From positions 1,551,623 to 1,615,622 of the forward strand of contig CM000694.1 in the NCBI GenBank assembly GCA_000149225.2: DNA of 64,000 bases. The letters run 5' to 3'. Positions within the stretch are counted from its first letter, which is position 1. The number at the start of each line of letters is the position of its first letter. The DNA is from Lachancea kluyveri NRRL Y-12651. Taxonomy: Eukaryota > Ascomycota > Saccharomycetes > Saccharomycetales > Saccharomycetaceae. The translations under genes and the position numbers were made by a program. The notes beneath the pieces are model-generated. The model saw only the letters and a program-made list of their open reading frames with translations. It made no database searches and was not told where the DNA came from. Below are positions 1 to 8,177 of this stretch, piece by piece.

Positions 1-337
1 TTGGATTGTAGCTCCAGGAATAGGTATAGCCAGCTACCAGTTTGACTCTGTTTCTTAACTTTCTGTAACCGATCTTGGAAACCGATTTTAAAAAGCTATT
101 GCTATGCTGTGAATACCACAGCTTAGGAACACCACCCAACAAAACTACTTTTGAAGCTGACGAAATTTCGACTGGTGATGCATGCATCAATCTGAATGCA
201 GTGAAAGATGATGCCGGAACTGTTATAGTCGGGGCATCATCATTTGGGCGCAACGTGGAGCTGCGGGATCGATAGTGGTTAATGTATTTTTCTTCATCGA
301 ATACGATCTCCTTGATTTCATTCGGACTCAGTAACAT
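1..337 (-). CDS. Unrecognised protein, N-terminal part, runs off the left edge
   Basis: A minus-strand frame opens with an ATG at 337 and stays open without a stop through base 1, giving about 112 codons. It begins MLLSPNEIKEIV and later contains the stretch VVLLGGVPKLWYSQ, followed by a basic segment. The composition looks like real protein and there is a promoter-like TCACGTGA 133 bases upstream. I do not recognise the family. It lies beyond TVP15 on the same strand. In the conserved yeast order this side of TVP15 and BMH carries PDA1, ARX1, STE5, SPO71 or DMC1 relatives; PDA1 and ARX1 do not match what I remember of their N-termini, and I could not decide on the others. A 67-codon plus-strand frame at 75-275 overlaps it, starts only at a TTG, and is taken as a shadow. 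Confidence 0.55.
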   Translation of the reverse strand, partial: MLLSPNEIKEIVFDEEKYINHYRSRSSTLRPNDDAPTITVPASSFTAFRLMHASPVEISSASKVVLLGGVPKLWYSQHSNSFLKSVSKIGYRKLRNRVKLVAGYTYSWSYNP

Positions 338-977
338 TTAAAGAGTGTTAATGATGCCACGTTTGATCAGGGATCGTACTGTTGCTCCATGTGCTCAACA
401 CTTGACTTTATCTGTTGATTAGACTCTACACAAAAGCTTAATCTGTGATACTCATTCGAAACGAAAGAGTCACGTGATACACACAATCTATTACCGAGAC
501 GGATACCAGTATAAGTGTGCGTCAGAGTAAAAAACTGTTGCACTATCTTTCGCCCTTGTTCTCCTTCCTTCACAGAGCATCTCTCTTGAGAAATGTAGGA
601 TATCTACAGTATTAAGTTGTTGTCATTTACTATGAGGTCTAGCATTTTAAAAATTAATTTTAATGTACAATGGAAGGTTAAAAAATTAAAAAAAGGAAAA
701 GGCTAAATCTACATTAATAAAGAAGTATAATTCATACCCAGTTTCGAATTAATCATCGGGTTAGGTTAAGACAGGATAATGTTTCTCTTCCTGTTTTCTT
801 TCTCCTCTTTTATCTTTTTTTTTTTTTCCTTTCTTGTAGTTGAATGTAAAGAAAGATGCTTTTAATGCACCGGAATGCTGTTTAGTTTGAGTGTAGCACA
901 AAAGATACATGGCTCAAAATAAAGCCTTTATACATATAAGTATATTTGGAACGCTACTGTCAGTGCGAACAGAAACT
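338..977. other. Intergenic: promoter of left-edge gene and TVP15 3' flank
   Basis: This 640-base stretch lies between the 5' end of the left-edge gene and the stop of TVP15. It is AT-rich with poly-T runs near 816-828 and contains a TCACGTGA at 470-477. No convincing gene is seen; the 68-codon minus-strand frame at 367-573 has no recognisable content. Confidence 0.6.
470..477. promoter_or_regulatory. TCACGTGA site (Cbf1/bHLH-type E-box)
   Basis: Exact palindrome TCACGTGA, 133 bases upstream of the left-edge gene. In yeasts this is the preferred site of Cbf1 and related bHLH factors. Assignment to a factor is inference. Confidence 0.45.
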
Positions 978-1394
978 TTAAATCACGTCATCATCCTCAC
1001 CAACGGCAATGGAATTGCCTTCAGGCCTGAAGTTCTCGGGCTCTTGGACGCTGGGAATAGCTTGTAGAATGACAAAAGTGACACCGATAATGAATAAAAT
1101 TATAGAGTTCAAAATCTTGAACACGCCACCAAAACTTAGCAACAGCGATAGCAAAATGTAGCAAGCGCCCCTACCCGCAAAGCTGAAATAGAAGGAGGCA
1201 AATCTGTACAAGTTTGGAGGAATTCTAAATTCCAAGTAGACAATAGGAATGGATAACGCCAACGCATAAAAGGACATCAAAAACGCAACAAAATTGCTAA
1301 ATATGTAAGATAGCTGACTCAAAGCTGCTAAAGAAGACGCAGAGCCTATGAAAATATTAAGGATTTTGAAGAATTGAGGAGGGATATCGGACAT
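978..1394 (-). CDS. TVP15: Tvp15-like Golgi/late-endosomal membrane protein
   Basis: A 138-residue, very hydrophobic protein starting with an ATG at 1394. The sequence shows about four membrane-spanning segments, including one near residues 9-30 after the opening MSDIPPQFF and a strongly hydrophobic pair near residues 70-115, and ends in a short acidic tail rich in Asp and Glu. S. cerevisiae Tvp15 (YDR100W, 143 residues) has the same length, opening and topology and copurifies with Tlg2-containing late Golgi vesicles; its exact function is unknown. Position supports the call: in S. cerevisiae it sits next to BMH2, and here it sits next to the single BMH gene, on the same strand. No intron or frameshift is visible. 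Confidence 0.88.
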   Translation of the reverse strand: MSDIPPQFFKILNIFIGSASSLAALSQLSYIFSNFVAFLMSFYALALSIPIVYLEFRIPPNLYRFASFYFSFAGRGACYILLSLLLSFGGVFKILNSIILFIIGVTFVILQAIPSVQEPENFRPEGNSIAVGEDDDVI

Positions 1395-2622
1395 TTTCTT
1401 TTTGTTTTTTTGCCTGTTTCTGTTTCTGCTTTACTCTTTTTTTTTTTTGTTTAACAATTGGTATTTCCTTATGATACTATTGCCACTCAATAAACTTGTT
1501 ATAAATTTTGCTGATCACGGGAAATTGGATAGATACGAGTATGTGAATACTTATTTCGTAGTTCTTGGATATCAATGAAAGGGTATGTTAAGTTCTTAAC
1601 TGCTCCCCCACATGTAAATTCTAACCTTTTTTTTTTTTTCTCATCATCCAAAGGGCGACGCCCCTTTTTTGTCGATAGAAAAAACATCGAAGAAAATGCG
1701 CCTACAAAAAAAGATGAGTTTGAATCCGCGAATCCGGGTTAATCGTAGTGGGTTGACATTGGTCACACAAGGTTTAAACAGAAACGACAGGATTTAGCGT
1801 ATCCTTGCTACACGCATCATCTCCCATGTGTCGATAGCAACTTTTTTTTATCATGTTTTCTCGTTTTTTTTTTCTGGACTTTTAACGATGAAGGTGTGTA
1901 AAGAATGTTATGCTAGTTAGTATTTTCTCCTCGAGGAGCCCAAAGTACTATATACAAGGTTAACGTAGTTGGTATTAGTGATGTAATTGGTGGAACCTTC
2001 GATTGGTAATTCCTACGTCTTAAAGTCCTAACCGAAACGCATATGTGTGAATTATTATTAATACACATTAACATGCCACCCGCCAAGACAGCAAACATAA
2101 GTTTCTCCATTTCATATATAAAAGTAGATTTAATGATATGGTACTATAATATAAAAGGGACGGTTGGAAGTATAGTAATTCTTTATTGGGGGTTTCTCTT
2201 AATTAGTAAAAAAAATAGATTTCTTGCTTCAACTCTTTCAAAGATATATTCGCAAAGTAACAACAGAAAAGGAATATACAAATAAAAAAAGACGACAAAA
2301 AAATAAAAACAAAAAAAAAAGAAAAAAGCAGGTGAAAGGGGAAACAGATAAGAACAGAAAAAAAAAAAGATAAAGCAGCTAGGTTTTATCCTAATAGAGC
2401 CAGCCACTTTAAATTAACTTGACAGTTTCCTATTCCATTTTCTCTCTCTCTCTCTCTCTCCCTCCCTGTCCCCCCTTTCCTTAGTTCTACTTTATTTGTC
2501 GTCTTCTTTTTATTTTATTCTCAGTTTTTTTTTGGATTTAGTTTGGTTAACGGTAAAAAAAAAAAATTACTTTCATCTCATTATACATCGTTAAAATGCC
2601 TTTGTTGGTTCCCCCAAATCGC
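1395..2622. other. Intergenic: TVP15 promoter and BMH 3' region
   Basis: About 1.2 kb between the TVP15 start and the BMH stop. It contains many A and T runs and a CT microsatellite followed by a C-rich tract at about 2441-2478. Two overlapping small frames exist (minus 1913-2110, beginning MEKLMFAVLAGG; plus 2043-2285), but neither resembles a known protein. I see no RNA gene. Confidence 0.55.
2441..2478. repeat. CT/pyrimidine microsatellite
   Basis: A run of CT dinucleotides followed by CCCTCCCTGTCCCCCC lies downstream of the BMH stop codon. It is a simple pyrimidine tract, probably in or just beyond the BMH 3' UTR. Confidence 0.7.
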
Positions 2623-3390
2623 TCATTCTTGAGCACCCTCAGCAGGCTGTTGAGCTTGTTCCTCTTGGCCGGCTTCTGACATGTCGGAAGTCCACAAAGT
2701 CAAGTTATCTCTTAACAATTGCATAATCAAAGTACTGTCCTTGTAAGATTCCTCAGATAGAGTGTCTAATTCAGCAATGGCATCGTCAAAGGCTTGCTTG
2801 GCCAAATGACATGCCTTGTCTGGGGAATTCTGGATTTCATAGTAGAAAACGGAAAAGTTCAAGGCCAAACCTAGACGAATTGGATGGGTTGGTGGCAATT
2901 CAGTGGTGGCAATTTCAGAGGCAGCCTTGTAAGCTTCCAAAGAAGCATTGGTGGCGCTGTCTCTCAAGTCACCAGCTGAGAATTCAGCCAGATAACGGTG
3001 GTAATCACCCTTCATCTTGTAGTAGAAAACCTTAGATTCACCGGTAGTGGCAGATGGAATCAAATGGGTGTCTAGGACGGACAAGATGTCGTCACAGATC
3101 TTGGTTAGTTCGGATTCAATTTTGGAGCGGTAGGTACGGATCAAGTTGACTTGATGTTCGGATTTTTCCTTTGCTTCTTCTTTTTGCTCTATGGAAGAGA
3201 CGATTCTCCAAGAGGCACGACGGGCACCGATAACATTTTTGTAGGCGACAGATAGTAAGTTACGTTCTTCAACAGATAGCTCTTGACCGGAAGAGGCGAC
3301 GGCTTTCATGTTTTCGACCATTTCTTCATAACGTTCAGCTTGTTCAGCTAGTTTGGCCAAGTAGACGGAATCTTCACGACTTAGAGACAT
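2623..3390 (-). CDS. BMH1: 14-3-3 protein (single copy of the BMH1/BMH2 pair)
   Basis: A 255-residue 14-3-3 protein. It binds phosphoserine/threonine motifs on many client proteins in the cytoplasm and nucleus, acting in RAS, TOR, checkpoint and glucose signalling. The opening [20 protein letters not shown] is the classic first helix of the family, and the amphipathic-groove stretches [14 protein letters not shown] and [13 protein letters not shown] are intact. The C-terminal tail is short and Gln/Ala/Glu rich (about 18 residues), without the long poly-Gln end of S. cerevisiae Bmh1/Bmh2. Only one copy is expected here because the BMH1/BMH2 pair arose by whole-genome duplication; the symbol is therefore a choice between co-orthologs. 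The codon usage is strongly biased (TTG, GAA, AAG), as expected for a highly expressed gene. A TATATAAA lies about 130 bases upstream of the ATG. Confidence 0.95.
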   Translation of the reverse strand: MSLSREDSVYLAKLAEQAERYEEMVENMKAVASSGQELSVEERNLLSVAYKNVIGARRASWRIVSSIEQKEEAKEKSEHQVNLIRTYRSKIESELTKICDDILSVLDTHLIPSATTGESKVFYYKMKGDYHRYLAEFSAGDLRDSATNASLEAYKAASEIATTELPPTHPIRLGLALNFSVFYYEIQNSPDKACHLAKQAFDDAIAELDTLSEESYKDSTLIMQLLRDNLTLWTSDMSEAGQEEQAQQPAEGAQE

Positions 3391-3429
3391 GGTTCTGTAT
3401 TTTTGTGAGGTTTGTCCTAAAGGTGGATA

Positions 3430-4040
3430 CTAGAAATAGAAAAAAAACTTGTTAGTATTCTATATTAGATTGAAGGTACCGAAGGTCCTGTATTCCATGT
3501 TCCGTTGTTGTCTTTCCTCTTTATATACAACGCGCTTCCTTTCTCCCTTTTCTCTTGAAAATGCCCAGCCGATTCGCTCTCGATTATCCCTAGAAATCAG
3601 TACGATTCCATCTTACGAGCCTGGAAGGTTTTTGCTTCCCGTAGCAAAAAAAAATTTTTTTTACGCCACTCTGGCGTTACCCGTCCTTTACCACGAAAAA
3701 AACAAAAAAAACATCGAGAACTAAGGGGCAAAATCAAGATTTGCCACCGAAATCAAAGGAGGAAGCTAAAAAGCTCTCGGAGAGAGCCAATCGTGGCCAA
3801 TAAAAAAAAAATTCTTTAAGCCCATATAGCTATCGTCAATTGTATATTCAATGGCCCTTTCTGTTTCCTAATCGCCATTCGTTTTTGCGCCCACAAGGGC
3901 ACACAAAACAAGGGGCGGATGATCAAAGCTTTGGAATATCCACATTTTTATCGGAAGACTCTTGCGTAGAGGAAAGATCTTTCAACTGGAAGCACTCGTT
4001 CAGGACTCAAATCAGTTGAAATGCCCATTGAATGACATAC
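3430..4040 (-). other. Candidate 5' UTR intron of BMH (weak)
   Basis: On the minus strand, upstream of the BMH ATG, a perfect TACTAACA branch-site match is followed by an eight-T tract and a TAG 21 bases later (intron end at 3430). A GTATGT that could serve as 5' splice site lies at 4040. A good TATA box inside the interval argues for transcription starting downstream of that donor, so the intron may not be used. Confidence 0.2.
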
Positions 4041-5518
4041 TTTTTCGGATTGGTTCTGTACTTGTGACAAAAGTGTTGTGGTTCAAAGTCAAGTTATCAA
4101 GTATTAACCAGAAAGGAAAACAACCCAGAGCGGACTCGCCCCTCACGGATTGGCTGCGATAATTTCTTTTCATGTATACACCTGGACACCACACAACCGT
4201 TTCCACGGAATTGACACGTTAAAAGTGATGAGACACCCAGCGTGTCTGCAAGAGACGAGAGTATGTCCGGGTAACGGTGTGATTATCACGTGCTACTCTC
4301 TCCCTCACCCACCTCCTTTAATGCTACAGACAGTAGTATCCGTAACAGCATGTGTCCCTGTTTACAGGCATGTCTATACCTTCAACCACTGGTGTGCAGA
4401 AGGATTGATCAGTATTTCGAGGGGTGCAACCGATTACTGTATGATTTTTACGAAGGGACACTCAGTTTTGCCGAGATAGAGCCCCGCAGTCTTAGGAACG
4501 ACGCATACCGACTGTTCAGCCTCCGGTTACCAGTTAGTTGAATGGATGTATCGAAAACACGCAACGGCACTAGGACGGTCACTTTCTCTGGTGACCAAGC
4601 CTCCTCTCCGGTTAGCTACGATGACGAATCTCGCAGAGCATTGTGGTCTGCTGCTCTCAGTTGTATGGATTACGTGATCATTGTAATCTGCCGCGATAGA
4701 AATCACCGCCTTATCCATCCAATTATGTAAATGAGACAGGCAAATGCGTAGGTGTTTGTATACAGATCATCGATCCAAAGCTACAAGTGGTTTCTACAAC
4801 TTCAGCTCCATGGGGTTTTATGATAAGACCAATTTGCGTATAGTGTTTTGGTACGTTGGCAGGTAATGACTTACGCAGGCCATTGGCCTATGTGCTTCGT
4901 ATTTGGGTGTCATCGTCAGACACCCCTTGCTGGAGATGGAGGCGTTTGGGGAAAACTAGGCGTTACGCAGAGGGAAAGCTTTGTACAGCGCCTCCATTTC
5001 ATGCATATGTGGGAAAGAGATTGGCTACGAAGTTTGCGCCGGCAAGGTTCGTGAACCCTGTCCTTTTCTCTCGACTGAGTAATTTAAGCGCTTTCGCTAT
5101 TTGTACCTGCGATGACACTATTATTTTGTATTGCTCGCCGATATTATAGCTGCGTTGGCCGGAGATATACACCCTGGAGTGCTCTCGGAACAGGCCTCCG
5201 AAAAATTCCAAGGCTATTTATTTCCAAAAGAAGTCATTTACAAGTTTAAAAGGTACTGAAATGGACCAAAAGTACATCATGCACCACTCTAAAATCAGGA
5301 GTTGCATGAGAAATTTTTTTTTTCTCGAGTAAACAGCCTGCAGCTCTTAGCACAGCATGCAGCCTCGACTAATGCTAATTTCGGAGCCCTTGATAAGAAC
5401 GGAGAGAGAAAAAAATGGCAAAAAAAAAAAACAACAAAAACAGATCAGGAATTATGGCCGGCATGAACGGTGATTTCTCTTTTCTGCGACGATCAAAATG
5501 GCTTTTCACAGGTGTCCT

Positions 5519-5526
5519 TATAAATA
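5519..5526 (+). promoter_or_regulatory. TATA box of the gene at 5628
   Basis: TATAAATA, 102 bases upstream of the ATG at 5628, at a usual distance for a yeast promoter. Confidence 0.5.
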
Positions 5527-5627
5527 CGACGAGATTCACCTCTTAGTGTGATCCGACAAACACGTTTTTAAGTCTTGATTAAAAAAAAAAACGTACCAGG
5601 AAAAATATCCTAGGATTGATAATATCT

Positions 5628-6662
5628 ATGTCAAACAACACGATTATCACGAACTATAGTAACGAATGACTGTCTTGTGGTAACCAAGGGCAGATCAACA
5701 TCAACGCAAACCAATCCGGCTTGGCATTTTATGAGTGTGGGCAAGAAAGCAGAGTCAACCAAACTACTGGAAGCTCACCCACACAGACGTCGAATACCAG
5801 CGAGTGGTTGTCTTGTGGTAACCAAGGACAGATCAACATTAACGCAAACCAATCCGTCTTGGCATTTTATGTATGTGGACAAGAAAGTAAAGTCGATCCA
5901 ACTACAGGACGCTCACTCACTCAGACTTCGGCTGCTTCTCGCCGTGTTAGCACAAAAACTTTCGGCTTACTACTCTGGCTATGTTTCTTCACTTTTGCCA
6001 CTGGGACATTGGCGGCCCCTGCTTCTTTGTACACTGTTGCCCAATATGACGGAAACGACTACGCTGTGGTAAACGGTACAAACAACTATGACATAGTGTT
6101 AAAAGCTCACGAAGAAACAGGCTTACCAGTTTTTTCTGTGGACGAAAATCTTATGTATTCCAACTTTGAACTACCTGAAGCAACTGATTCGTTGGTTCGC
6201 AGAGACAACAATGACGCCATTTACACTACTTTCAAACAATACAATGTTACAGACGAAGGTACTACCAACGGCCCTTGGTATCCCGTGACTCCATGTTTTT
6301 GGGCAGATGCAGAACACCTTGGTAACTCCCAGGCTTTAAACTACTCGCAAACATACAGCTGGTCTTCCGAGTCCAAATCGTTGAAGTGGGAGGACATTTC
6401 TCCATTGGTAAAAAATGGTACTGCAAGTGTAAACTCGAATTCCACCACGACATGCCTTTCCAATGGCAGTGATGTTGTACAAATATGGGTTCAGCAAAAG
6501 TTGCGCTGGTTTGACACTCGAGTACAAGAGTGCAGAAAGCAAAAAAAAGGAGGAGCTGTGTTTTGCCAAGCATGGAGCGAACCCTTCCGTAGTTACGCCC
6601 CTATTGAGGGTAACGAAAATTCTAGCTGCAGCTCGGGCATAGAGAATACCTACTGTTTTTGA
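5628..6662 (+). CDS. Secreted or membrane-anchored cysteine-rich protein, killer-toxin-like architecture, with in-frame UGA at codon 14
   Basis: The only in-frame ATG before the membrane segment is at 5628. Thirteen codons later comes a TGA (5667-5669, followed by CTG), after which the frame stays open for 330 codons to the TGA at 6660. The next in-frame ATG is at 6153, inside the extracellular domain. The part after the UGA holds a 46-residue repeat present twice, one hydrophobic segment (about 5961-6020, GLLLWLCFFTFATG), then a long domain with a dibasic VRR|D site at about 6201, six cysteines and several Asn-X-Ser/Thr sites. The repeats would be cytosolic if the hydrophobic segment is a signal anchor. 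A signal anchor, a dibasic (Kex2-type) site and a Cys-rich lumenal domain recall yeast chromosomal killer preprotoxins such as KHS1, but I cannot confirm homology. It may be a very young pseudogene or a readthrough gene. It stands alone in the island next to LTRs and a tRNA. Confidence 0.5.
5667..5942 (+). repeat. Two tandem 138-bp coding repeats
   Basis: Two adjacent copies of a 138-base (46-codon) unit, 5667-5804 and 5805-5942. Shared cores include SCGNQGQININANQS and LAFYxCGQES. The copies are very similar. At the first codon of the unit copy 2 has TGG where copy 1 has TGA. Confidence 0.85.
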
Positions 6663-6726
6663 ATAAGTTTCTACAAAGTGTAAAAGTGTGGGTGTTTTTG
6701 ATTGATAAACATGTGGGGTTTTGAAT

Positions 6727-7048
6727 TGTTGAAACGAAATACAACTATTGACCATCGACTAGTATTCGTGTTACTAGTATATTATCATACACGGTGTTAT
6801 AAGGTGACATAAAGAATGAGAAACAGTCATCTAAATTAGTGGAAGCTGAAACGCAAGGATTGATAATGTAATAGGATAATGAACCAGAAACATATAAAAG
6901 GAAGAATATTTGCATATAAAGTTATCGACTCTCTTTTCTGGATTCCTAGAAAGGTGAGGAGAACTTCTAGTATAACCATATACCAATTATTATAGCCTTA
7001 ACCAAAAATGGAATCTCAACAATTGTCCCAATATTTACCTATTTCTCA
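6727..7048 (+). mobile_element. Solo LTR, Ty1/Ty2 delta-like, with 5-bp target duplication
   Basis: A 322-base element beginning TGTTGAAACG and ending TATTTCTCA, flanked on both sides by the direct repeat TGAAT (6722-6726 and 7049-7053). It contains long stretches that I recognise from the S. cerevisiae Ty1/Ty2 delta LTR, such as GTGGAAGCTGAAACGCAAGG and the GAGGAGAACTTCTAGTATA segment. Near its 3' end is ATGGAATCTCAACAA, the first codons of Gag (MESQQ), which in Ty1 also begin inside the LTR. No internal Gag-Pol sequence follows, so it is a solo LTR left by LTR-LTR recombination. The intact ends and target duplication point to a fairly recent insertion. Confidence 0.93.
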
Positions 7049-7620
7049 TGAATCACGACATGAGGAAATAGAGCTTTCCACGACCAACCTATTTCAAGCT
7101 TTGAGTTGTCGGTTAACACACACAATTTTACAGCATTATAAATACAATTGGACATATACCAAGAGTTTTTCATTCGGGTGTTGCATAAAAGTCCCTTTAA
7201 TAAAAGAACAATAATTTCCAGCATTTCAATATAGATAAAATAGTAATTAAATTCTGGTTGTTGAGTCACGCCAAAAACAAAAAAAAAAGCACTAATAGTT
7301 TTTGACAATTGATGTAGCCAAAGTGTAGCAATTGTTTAGCTCAAGAAGATTGATATGAGGTATACCGAACCCCAAAGATAATTATACATGCCATTTCATC
7401 ATGTGTTTATATTATAATAAATTTAAATGCTATAGAGATTTCACTCTTCATAACACTTTTCCAGAGAAATAACAAACCAGTTCAACATCCGGGTATTATT
7501 GACGATAATCACATGTGGAAAAAAGACATTAGCTAATCTAGTTGAGCACACATGGAAGTACATTTAGCCGCTCATTTTACACTTATTGATAAAAAGAATA
7601 GCACTAGGTGTAATATGAAT
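7049..7620. other. Spacer between the two LTRs
   Basis: About 570 AT-rich bases with no gene or RNA that I can recognise. It does not read as Ty Gag or Pol, so the two LTRs are not the ends of one element. The frame at 7008-7214 begins with the Gag ATG in the LTR and runs on into this spacer by chance. Confidence 0.6.
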
Positions 7621-7979
7621 TGAGTTACGACGAGATTCAACTATGATCTATTCACTAGTACTGGTATTGCTAGTATATTATCATACATGGTGTTAAAATA
7701 TGACATAAAGAATGAGAAAGAGTCATCGAAGATAGTGGAAGCTGAAACGCAAGGATTGATAATGTAATAGGATAATGAACCAAAACATATAAAAAGAAAG
7801 AGAATATATGAATAATTGTATATAGAGTTATCGACTCCTTTTCTGGATTCCTAGAAAGACGAGGAGAACTTCTAGTATAACCATATACCAAATAATTATA
7901 GCTTTAACCAAAAATGGAATCTCAACAGTTGTCCCAATATTCACCTATATCTCACATCTCAATATTTACCTATTTCTCA
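7621..7979 (+). mobile_element. Second Ty1/delta-like LTR, older, with a duplicated 3' end
   Basis: Same orientation and family as the LTR at 6727; the two share long identical blocks (for example AAGGATTGATAATGTAATAG). Its 5' end (TGAGTTACGACGAG) is degraded compared with TGTTGAAACG. At the 3' end a first terminus ends at 7954 (CTATATCTCA) and is followed at 7955-7979 by a second copy of the terminus ending TATTTCTCA. I find no matching target duplication. It ends about 120 bases upstream of the tRNA-Gln, the usual Ty1 target window. Confidence 0.85.
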
Positions 7980-8097
7980 GTAATACCCTACCTCTGATAT
8001 ACTTGTACATTAGCACCTACTCATGTTGAATTCTATTAATCGGTAGACTAAAGTTATGTGATATAAACCTCTCCTTAAAAGGAAACGATACCAACTT

Positions 8098-8169
8098 GGT
8101 CCTATAGTGTAGTGGTTATCACTTTCGGTTTTGATCCGGACAACCCCGGTTCGAATCCGGGTAGGACCT
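8098..8169 (+). tRNA. tQ(UUG): tRNA-Gln (anticodon TTG)
   Basis: A 72-base gene with a full cloverleaf: acceptor stem GGTCCTA pairing with TAGGACC, discriminator T, anticodon stem TTCGG/CCGGA and loop TTTTGAT giving anticodon TTG at 8131-8133, and T-arm CCCGG-TTCGAAT-CCGGG. The A box (TAGTGTAGTGG) and B box (GGTTCGAATCC) are intact, there is no intron, and a T6 Pol III terminator follows at 8172-8177. The body is nearly identical to the S. cerevisiae tQ(UUG). The LTRs upstream fit Pol III-targeted Ty insertion. Confidence 0.97.
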
Positions 8170-8171
8170 GA

Positions 8172-8177
8172 TTTTTT
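8172..8177 (+). terminator. Pol III terminator of tRNA-Gln
   Basis: Run of six T two bases after the tRNA 3' end. Confidence 0.85.

Larger units (their letters stand above)
3391..5627. other. Long non-genic region upstream of BMH
   Basis: This 2.2-kb stretch separates the BMH start from the membrane-protein gene at 5628. Near BMH it carries a TATATAAA (minus strand, about 3521-3528) and a Reb1-like TTACCCG (3677-3683). Farther on it has a Reb1-like CGGGTAA (4268-4274) and TCACGTGC (4286-4293). Its short frames (for example 4290-4541 and, after one stop in the same frame, 4542-4730) show no recognisable domain. They could be random or remnants. A TATAAATA at 5519-5526 probably serves the gene at 5628. 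Confidence 0.5.

Noticed and set aside
75-275. 67-codon plus-strand frame
   Set aside because: Starts only at TTG and overlaps a longer, uninterrupted minus-strand frame to the window edge.
1913-2110. Small minus-strand frame beginning MEKLMFAVLAGG and ending at a TACTAAC
   Set aside because: No good 5' splice site in a sensible place and no recognisable product; the branch-site match is probably chance.
7008-7214. 68-codon frame as a gene
   Set aside because: It is the LTR-encoded Gag start reading into unrelated spacer.
6727-7979. One full-length Ty element between the two LTRs
   Set aside because: The 572-base spacer has no Gag or Pol coding content and the first LTR has its own target duplications.
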